Shown here: positions 6,209 through 10,023 of the stretch, in pieces
How the letters are laid out: every line of letters begins with the position of its first letter
Position numbering within the stretch: the first letter of the stretch is position 1
DNA from: an uncultured Clostridia bacterium
GTDB taxonomy: Bacteria; Bacillota; Clostridia; TANB77; CAG-508
Reading direction: 5' to 3'
NCBI GenBank assembly: GCA_948919095.1
Contig: CAQYCU010000052.1
Location: 1 to 10,023, forward strand
Length of the DNA stretch: 10,023 nt
Position numbers and translations under genes: made by a program
The notes under the pieces: generated by a model
Told to the model about the DNA's origin: nothing
The model's input: the letters and a program-made list of their open reading frames with translations, nothing else
Database searches by the model: none

Positions 6209-6293
6209 TAATCAAAGTCTTATATATGTATTTGTAATTATCTTCTGTTTCTTCTATATCTTTTGAATCTACTCTCTTTTAAGACTTTGATTA
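6209..6293 (-). promoter_or_regulatory. 14-bp inverted repeat at the start of the sigma-gene leader
   Basis: TAATCAAAGTCTTA (6209-6222) and TAAGACTTTGATTA (6280-6293) are perfect complements separated by 57 nt. The outer arm begins a few bases after the expected transcription start of the minus-strand promoter at 6304-6334. The arms nearly match the core of the palindrome before xis (one mismatch in 13 bases). It is either a long 5' stem-loop or two half-site operators. Confidence 0.55.
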
Positions 6294-6303
6294 AGTTGTT
6301 TGC

Positions 6304-6334
6304 ATTATATAAAGTTCTCTCTTGCTGATGTTAA
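6304..6334 (-). promoter_or_regulatory. Promoter for the sigma-gene leader
   Basis: On the minus strand TTAACA (6329-6334, five of six consensus) precedes TATAAT (6304-6309) by 19 bp, or the overlapping TATATA by 17 bp. Transcription would start near 6296 and run through the leader hairpins to the sigma-like gene, giving a 5' leader of about 380 nt. Confidence 0.55.
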
Positions 6335-6370
6335 AAAAGGTGGAAAAAGGCTATAAAGGGCGAAAAAAGG
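6333..6370. promoter_or_regulatory. Phased A-tracts (likely bent DNA) between divergent promoters
   Basis: Four A-tracts each ending in GG occur at one-helical-turn steps: the GG pairs fall at 6339, 6349, 6358 and 6369. Two of the units share AAAAAGGCTA exactly 20 bp apart (6344-6353, 6364-6373). A-tracts phased at about 10 bp are known to curve DNA. They lie between the minus-strand promoter and the plus-strand one at 6410-6438. Confidence 0.5.
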
Positions 6371-6409
6371 CTAAATCTTTTGGTTTATGGATAAATTTTC
6401 CATTTTATA

Positions 6410-6438
6410 TTGTGTTTACATAATTTTTATGGTATAAT
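6410..6438 (+). promoter_or_regulatory. Extended -10 promoter of the Spo0A-like gene
   Basis: TATGGTATAAT (6428-6438) is a perfect extended -10 (TRTGNTATAAT). TTGTGT (6410-6415) lies 17 bp upstream as a poor -35. Transcription would start near 6445, about 38 nt before the ATG of the Spo0A-like gene. Confidence 0.75.
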
Positions 6439-6482
6439 GTTATCGAATTTATTAAAATAGACATTTGTAGGAGGAATTACAA

Positions 6483-7202
6483 ATGCAGAAAATCCTTATA
6501 GCTAATCCTAATGCTGAGCAAAGAATAAAACTTTGTAAAAACCTTGCAAATGATAAAAGGTTAGAAATAATAGAAACAGTTGATGGGATTACAACTTTAG
6601 AAAAGTATATTGATATTAGACCTAATGTATTAGTTTTGGATTCTTGCTTAAAAGATATAAATTGTATTGAAATAATTGATAGATTATCCACAAGTATTGC
6701 AGATAAGAGAAATAACAACATTATATTAACAACTCTAAAAGAAGAAAACTTAGATTTGTCTAATGCTGCTAAAATATACAAAGTAATCTATGATAAAGAA
6801 AATTTTGATGGTTTATATGATACAATAAATGAAATGTATCTTTTTGGAGAATATGAAGATTTAACTAATGAAGATCTTGACCTATTGTTTTGGAAATTGA
6901 AAATTCCTTTAAATTCAAATGGAACTAATTACATAAGAGAAGCTATTTTTGAATGCTACTACTACCCTGATTTACAGAAAAAATTAAAAGATATTTTTGA
7001 TATAATTGGACAAAGACATAATAAACCTAATTCTGCAATACGATCCAGCTTTAGAACAGCACTAGAGCGATTAAATATGTATCGAAATTCTATTGACTGC
7101 CCTATTATGCAATATTTTGATATTGAAGAAAATATAACACCTAAAGATTTTTTAGAAATTGTTGTAATGTATTTACACCAACAAAAAGGAAAGAAGAAAT
7201 AA
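6483..7202 (+). CDS. Spo0A-like regulator with degenerate receiver domain
   Basis: A 239-residue cytoplasmic DNA-binding protein (Spo0A proper has about 265). Residues 1-118 form a CheY-like receiver. The place of the phosphoacceptor is kept (VLVLD, D53), but the acidic pair that binds Mg2+ after the first strand is replaced (ILIANPN, N8-P9-N10), and the KP lysine region is not conserved. Residues about 130-239 match the Spo0A DNA-binding domain: LKIPLNSNGTNYIREAIF, a central YPDLQKKLKDIFDIIGQRHN, and the recognition segment NKPNSAIRSSFRTALERL (about 180-197), which lines up with the NTTASRVERAIRHAIE region of Spo0A. AGGAGG lies 8 nt before the ATG. Loss of the acidic pair suggests it is not controlled by ordinary phosphorylation. 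The window's other receiver-like domain, in the convergent radical SAM gene, is also degenerate. It is unlikely to be the housekeeping spo0A. Confidence 0.85.
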   Translation: MQKILIANPNAEQRIKLCKNLANDKRLEIIETVDGITTLEKYIDIRPNVLVLDSCLKDINCIEIIDRLSTSIADKRNNNIILTTLKEENLDLSNAAKIYKVIYDKENFDGLYDTINEMYLFGEYEDLTNEDLDLLFWKLKIPLNSNGTNYIREAIFECYYYPDLQKKLKDIFDIIGQRHNKPNSAIRSSFRTALERLNMYRNSIDCPIMQYFDIEENITPKDFLEIVVMYLHQQKGKKK

Positions 7203-7233
7203 GTTTTTATAATTAACCTATTTCTTCTTTTTT
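7187..7233. terminator. Bidirectional terminator between convergent genes
   Basis: AAAGAAGAAATA (7190-7201) and TATTTCTTCTTT (7219-7230) form a 12-bp stem extended by two G-U and one A-T pairs, followed on the plus strand by TTT. On the minus strand the run CTTTCCTTTTT serves the same purpose. It includes the stop codon of the Spo0A-like gene and lies between the two stops, 34 nt apart. Confidence 0.7.
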
Positions 7234-7236
7234 AGT

Positions 7237-8427
7237 TTATGCATTCTCTTTTAATTCTTTATAACATTGCATTATATTATCTATTTCCATATTGTTTATT
7301 GGTTCTGATAGAAATGTATTCAAATTTCTTCCCATAATATCATAAGCATTTTTCATATATTCATCACTTACTTTACTATTTGTAATTATATTGAATATTG
7401 GAACATTATCTTTTAAATTTTCTTTTGATTTTTCCATGATTTCTATACTGTCCATATTATCTAAGTTCATTTTTGCAAAAACAACTTCTGGTTTTGATTC
7501 TATAATTTTGTTATAGGTTTCTCTTCCCTCTGATGTTGTTCCTACTAATTCAACATAGTCTAGCTTATTTATTTTGTCTGCTATTTTATTTCTTATTTCT
7601 TCATTATTATGGGCTATTAAAATTTTTATTTTTTCCATTCTATTATCCTCTAATTCATACATAAATTCTACTGGATTTTGATATAGTGCATTTCCCTTTT
7701 TTACATCTACACCATGCTCCGTTTTTATTATATCTCCATTTGCTATTAGCAAAGTATATTTATCTTCCATATCTTTTTCTTGTCTAAAGTCAGTTTCTCC
7801 TATATTTCCAAAATGTCTAAATACATTTTTAGTTTGTTCAAATTCTGCATCTGTTATTTCAAATTCATTTTTATTTTTCTCTGCTGTTTCTCTAAGTGGC
7901 ATGAATTTAAAAAATTTCCATTTGCTGATATTATAGTTATTTAGGAACTCTCCTAATTGTTCCATCTCTTTTATATTCTTCTTGCTAACTACTGTATTGA
8001 TATTAACTTTAAGATTTTTATCCTTAACATAGTCTAGTATAATCTTGACATCTTCAAAATGATTTCTACCTCTTCCTAATTCTTCATTGGTATCATCATT
8101 TATTGTGTCTAATGACAACGTCAAAGAATCTAAATAATCTAAAATCTCTCTTGTTCCTTGATTTTGTGCTAAAACTAATCCATTTGTTATAAGTTTATTT
8201 TTTATACCATTTTCTCGTGCTATTTTTAGTAGTTCTTTTAAGTTTGGATATAGTAGTGCTTCTCCTCCTGTCCAAGTAATGTTGTTTACTCCATCTTTAA
8301 TCAAATTATTTAATATCTCTTTATTTTCTTCATAAGTAAGATCATTAATACCTAAAAATCTGTGGCAATATTTACAATTTTGATTACATTTTGTAGTAAT
8401 ATTCCAACAAACTCTCTTTTTTTGCAT
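7237..8427 (-). CDS. Radical SAM enzyme fused to a receiver-like domain
   Basis: A 396-residue protein. Residues 1 to about 262 are a radical SAM domain binding a 4Fe-4S cluster through CxxxCxxC (C14, C18, C21 in KCNQNCKYCHRF), with the SAM-binding GGE (54-56, TWTGGEALL). Several later blocks recall viperin: LDTINDDTNEELGRGRNHFE, NINTVVSKKN, KWKFFKFMPLRE and MEDKYTLL. The viperin NxH...CF pattern around the cluster is not kept, so the substrate is unknown. From M264 a CheY-like domain begins (KIKILIAHNNEE), with the acidic pair replaced by HN-N and the phosphoacceptor by lysine (VVFAK, K319); it cannot be phosphorylated in the usual way. An ATG with AAGGA about 8 nt upstream (8425-8427) is chosen over the one 9 nt earlier that overlaps the Shine-Dalgarno. 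It has its own promoter (8473-8501) and converges on the Spo0A-like gene. Confidence 0.85.
   Translation of the reverse strand: MQKKRVCWNITTKCNQNCKYCHRFLGINDLTYEENKEILNNLIKDGVNNITWTGGEALLYPNLKELLKIARENGIKNKLITNGLVLAQNQGTREILDYLDSLTLSLDTINDDTNEELGRGRNHFEDVKIILDYVKDKNLKVNINTVVSKKNIKEMEQLGEFLNNYNISKWKFFKFMPLRETAEKNKNEFEITDAEFEQTKNVFRHFGNIGETDFRQEKDMEDKYTLLIANGDIIKTEHGVDVKKGNALYQNPVEFMYELEDNRMEKIKILIAHNNEEIRNKIADKINKLDYVELVGTTSEGRETYNKIIESKPEVVFAKMNLDNMDSIEIMEKSKENLKDNVPIFNIITNSKVSDEYMKNAYDIMGRNLNTFLSEPINNMEIDNIMQCYKELKENA
7636..7651 (-). promoter_or_regulatory. Internal ribosome binding site and ATG at the domain boundary
   Basis: AGAGG (7647-7651) lies 8 nt before an in-frame ATG (7636-7638), which is codon 264 of the radical SAM fusion and the natural first residue of the receiver-like domain (MEKIKILI). 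A free receiver-like protein of 133 residues may be made as well as the fusion, or the site is left from a fused two-gene operon. Confidence 0.5.
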
Positions 8428-8472
8428 TTTTAACATCCTTCTTTCTTTGAAATTGATACATAAATATTATAT

Positions 8473-8501
8473 ATTGTAAGAATTTTCCTGTCTATTCTCA
8501 A
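8473..8501 (-). promoter_or_regulatory. Promoter of the radical SAM gene
   Basis: TTGAGA (8496-8501) and TACAAT (8473-8478) are 17 bp apart on the minus strand, close to the housekeeping consensus. Transcription would start about 40 nt before the ATG. It lies right after the terminator of the LysR gene. Confidence 0.75.
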
Positions 8502-8532
8502 ATTTTTAATCACTATTAAATATTTTTTAACA

Positions 8533-8568
8533 CAAAAAAAAGAATACCCTCGTTTTTTAGGATATTCT
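8533..8568 (-). terminator. Intrinsic terminator of the LysR-type gene
   Basis: AGAATATCCT and AGGGTATTCT form a 10-bp stem (8541-8568, one G-U, 8-nt loop AAAAAACG) followed on the minus strand by eight T. It is a textbook terminator about 25 nt after the LysR stop codon. Confidence 0.9.
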
Positions 8569-8593
8569 ACCTATTTGTTTATATTCTTGCTTA

Positions 8594-9469
8594 TTAACTT
8601 TTTAAGTATTTTTTTATAAATTTTTTATCTACTTGTGTTAGCATATCTTTTATATACACCAAATTTATGCTTAGTTCTGGCAATTTTATAGGTACTTCTA
8701 CCTCATATAATTCCCCATTTTCTAATTGTTTTTTTACTGCTTCTTTCATTACGTATGCTATTCCTAACCCATTCATTACTGCTTCAACTCTTATCTCTGT
8801 TGTATCACATTTCATGTTTGGTGTTATTTTTACGTTATATTCTTTTAAAACTTTCATTAAGTTTTTAGTAGAAATAGTATAGTCAAAATTTAATATATAT
8901 CGTAAATCTTCTAATTCTTTTACATTTTCAATTTTTAATGGTTCTTTTGCAACAAATATATTATTTACTTTCTTTAATTCTTCAATTACAAATTCATCTG
9001 TTTCTGTTGGTATAACATCTGTTATTACAAAATCTAATTTATAATTCTTTAACATTTCAAACATTTCACTTGAAACAGCTCCACAAGTTAAGCCTACATT
9101 TAAGTTTGGATAATCATCTTTAGCTTTTTTTATATATTCCATTAAGTAATAATTCGTTAAGTGTGATTGACACCCTATATTTATTGTGCCATTAGCCAAA
9201 TCGTTTTGTTCTTTTATTACTTTCTCTGCAAAATCAAATGAAGAAATACTTTTATTTATAAGTTCATATAATTGCTTTCCCTCTTCTGTTAATTTTACAC
9301 CATCATTTTCTCTGTTAAATAATTTTACATCTAGTTGTTTCTCTAAATTCTTTATTTGCATACTAATATTAGCAGGAGTAAAATCTAACTTTTCACTTGC
9401 TTCTGTATAGCTTTTAGAATTTGCAACAGTACAAAAAATTTTATAAAGATTGTAGTTTATATTAGACAT
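8594..9469 (-). CDS. LysR-family transcriptional regulator
   Basis: A 291-residue regulator of normal family length. The N-terminal winged helix-turn-helix (about 1-65) is clear: SYTEASEKLDFTPANISMQI, then KNLEKQLDVKLFNR and LTEEGKQLYE. The linker helix follows to about 88, then the periplasmic-binding-protein-like effector domain (about 88-291), with GTINIGCQSHL at its first strand and NGLGIAYVMKEAVKKQL near the end. The effector is unknown. A TTG five codons upstream keeps the frame open, but TTGAGAGGTG contains the Shine-Dalgarno, so the ATG at 9467-9469 is the start. LysR genes are often divergent from their target. Here both neighbours lie in the same direction with their own terminators, so the target cannot be named; the radical SAM gene downstream is one possibility. 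Confidence 0.93.
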   Translation of the reverse strand: MSNINYNLYKIFCTVANSKSYTEASEKLDFTPANISMQIKNLEKQLDVKLFNRENDGVKLTEEGKQLYELINKSISSFDFAEKVIKEQNDLANGTINIGCQSHLTNYYLMEYIKKAKDDYPNLNVGLTCGAVSSEMFEMLKNYKLDFVITDVIPTETDEFVIEELKKVNNIFVAKEPLKIENVKELEDLRYILNFDYTISTKNLMKVLKEYNVKITPNMKCDTTEIRVEAVMNGLGIAYVMKEAVKKQLENGELYEVEVPIKLPELSINLVYIKDMLTQVDKKFIKKYLKS

Positions 9470-9492
9470 AATAGCACCTCTCAATCTCTATT

Positions 9493-9521
9493 ATTGTACC
9501 ATATTATGTTAATAAAGTAAA
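9493..9521 (-). promoter_or_regulatory. Promoter of the LysR-type gene
   Basis: An extended -10, TATGGTACAAT (TACAAT at 9493-9498), lies 17 bp after TTTACT (9516-9521). The start would fall about 18 nt before the ATG, a short leader. The -35 overlaps the tail of the upstream gene's terminator. Confidence 0.7.
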
Positions 9522-9522
9522 G

Positions 9523-9549
9523 AGTTTTGCTCTATTTATAGGCAAAACT
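9523..9549 (-). terminator. Terminator hairpin after the CYTH-domain gene
   Basis: AGTTTTGC and GCAAAACT form an 8-bp perfect stem; the 11-nt loop can pair further (CTAT with ATAG). It is followed by CTTTACTTTATT, a broken T-tract, so termination may be incomplete. Confidence 0.6.
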
Positions 9550-9553
9550 ACAC

Positions 9554-10023
9554 TTATTTCTTATTATTTTGCTTTGAATATAATAAATCTGCTTTTCTTA
9601 TATCAAATTTTGTTCCTATCTTTAAATTAAGACTTTTAACATATTCTATTAGTTTCTCTACACTTTGTTCTGCATTTTCTACTTCTTTTGCTTCTATTTC
9701 TATAAAAGTTCCTAAATCTGTTATTTCTTGAATATATGCTATATATTCATCATTTTCATACATATAATTTTTGTCAATCATATTTAAGTATCTTGTATAA
9801 CCTAACATATTCAAATGTTTTTCTGCATCTTCTATATTTACTACCTTTAATACAGATTTTTCTGTACTTATTTCAAATCCTTTATTATTATGATTACGTC
9901 TTTTACAAACTATTTTTTTGTCCTCTTCATTTACATATCTAATAATTAATGTATCTGTAATTTTTCCGTTTTTAGGTGCAAATTCATTAGTTTTATCATT
10001 TTTCATATATATATCATCTAATG
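9554..10023 (-). CDS. CYTH-domain protein, CyaB-like (5' end beyond window)
   Basis: The visible 156 or so residues are the larger C-terminal part of a CYTH (triphosphate tunnel) domain, a fold used by class IV adenylate cyclases and by thiamine and inorganic triphosphatases. Family features are the DDIY strand just before the first ATG, LIIRYV for the usual LRIR, CKRRN, and near the end YIAYIQEITDLGTFIEIEAK, matching the LGTFxEIE motif. The ATG at 10004-10006 is not taken as the start: it has no Shine-Dalgarno, the frame stays open to the window end (LDDIYM), and the N-terminal ExExK motif that every CYTH enzyme needs would otherwise be missing. About 30-40 more residues are expected. Basic residues in the tunnel appear kept, so it may be an active enzyme, but the substrate cannot be told. 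Confidence 0.78.
   Translation of the reverse strand, partial: LDDIYMKNDKTNEFAPKNGKITDTLIIRYVNEEDKKIVCKRRNHNNKGFEISTEKSVLKVVNIEDAEKHLNMLGYTRYLNMIDKNYMYENDEYIAYIQEITDLGTFIEIEAKEVENAEQSVEKLIEYVKSLNLKIGTKFDIRKADLLYSKQNNKK

Noticed and set aside
6209..6290. A minus-strand stretch reading DSKDIEETEDNYKYIYKTLI, which looks protein-like.
   Set aside because: It has no start codon with a Shine-Dalgarno, is bounded by stops, and lies in the loop of the leader inverted repeat.
6452..6781. A 109-codon minus-strand frame opposite the Spo0A-like gene.
   Set aside because: It overlaps a clear coding region, lacks a ribosome binding site and its composition is that of an antisense shadow.
1..10023. CRISPR arrays, tRNA or rRNA genes and insertion sequences.
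   Set aside because: No regularly spaced repeats, no tRNA cloverleaf and no transposase were seen on either strand.

Overview
The window is very AT-rich (roughly a quarter to 30% G+C by eye). It has strong GGAGG-type ribosome binding sites, standard code use, a Spo0A-type regulator and Tn916-like genes. This fits a low-GC anaerobic Firmicute, most likely a Clostridia member; no gene fixes the genus.

Left part (1-2407), all on the minus strand: a YbgC/FadM-type acyl-CoA thioesterase, then a copper pair, copZ (chaperone) and copA (P1B-type Cu+ ATPase, cut by the window start). Just upstream of the thioesterase is what looks like the frameshifted 3' remnant of another gene.

Middle part (about 2500-6300), all on the minus strand, is the integrase end of a mobile element. 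Read in the direction of transcription it holds a short sigma-70 region-4 protein resembling Tn916 Orf7, a roughly 190-nt highly structured RNA that I cannot assign to a family, an orphan MazF/PemK-type protein with an N-terminal membrane helix, a small excisionase-like protein, and a Tn916-type tyrosine integrase with all its catalytic residues. The leaders here are full of hairpins. The sigma gene sits behind a 330-nt leader with a probable small leader ORF, an intrinsic terminator and a hairpin touching the Shine-Dalgarno. The xis gene sits behind a perfect 30-bp palindrome overlapping a second, mutually exclusive hairpin that touches its Shine-Dalgarno. The palindrome shares its core sequence with an inverted repeat at the start of the sigma leader.

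Right part (about 6300-10023): a divergent control region with phased A-tracts separates the element's leader from a plus-strand Spo0A-like regulator whose receiver domain has lost the usual acidic pair. Convergent to it is a radical SAM protein with viperin-like sequence features, fused in frame to a second receiver-like domain that lacks both the acidic pair and the phosphoacceptor aspartate. An internal Shine-Dalgarno and ATG lie exactly at the fusion point. A LysR regulator and a CYTH-domain protein (5' end beyond the window) follow. Clear promoters and terminators separate these units. Whether the right-hand genes belong to the element or to the host chromosome cannot be told from this window.

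The parts most worth attention are the structured RNA in front of the membrane-anchored MazF protein, the layered hairpin control of the mobile-element genes, and the radical SAM/pseudo-receiver protein next to a Spo0A-like regulator with a degenerate receiver.
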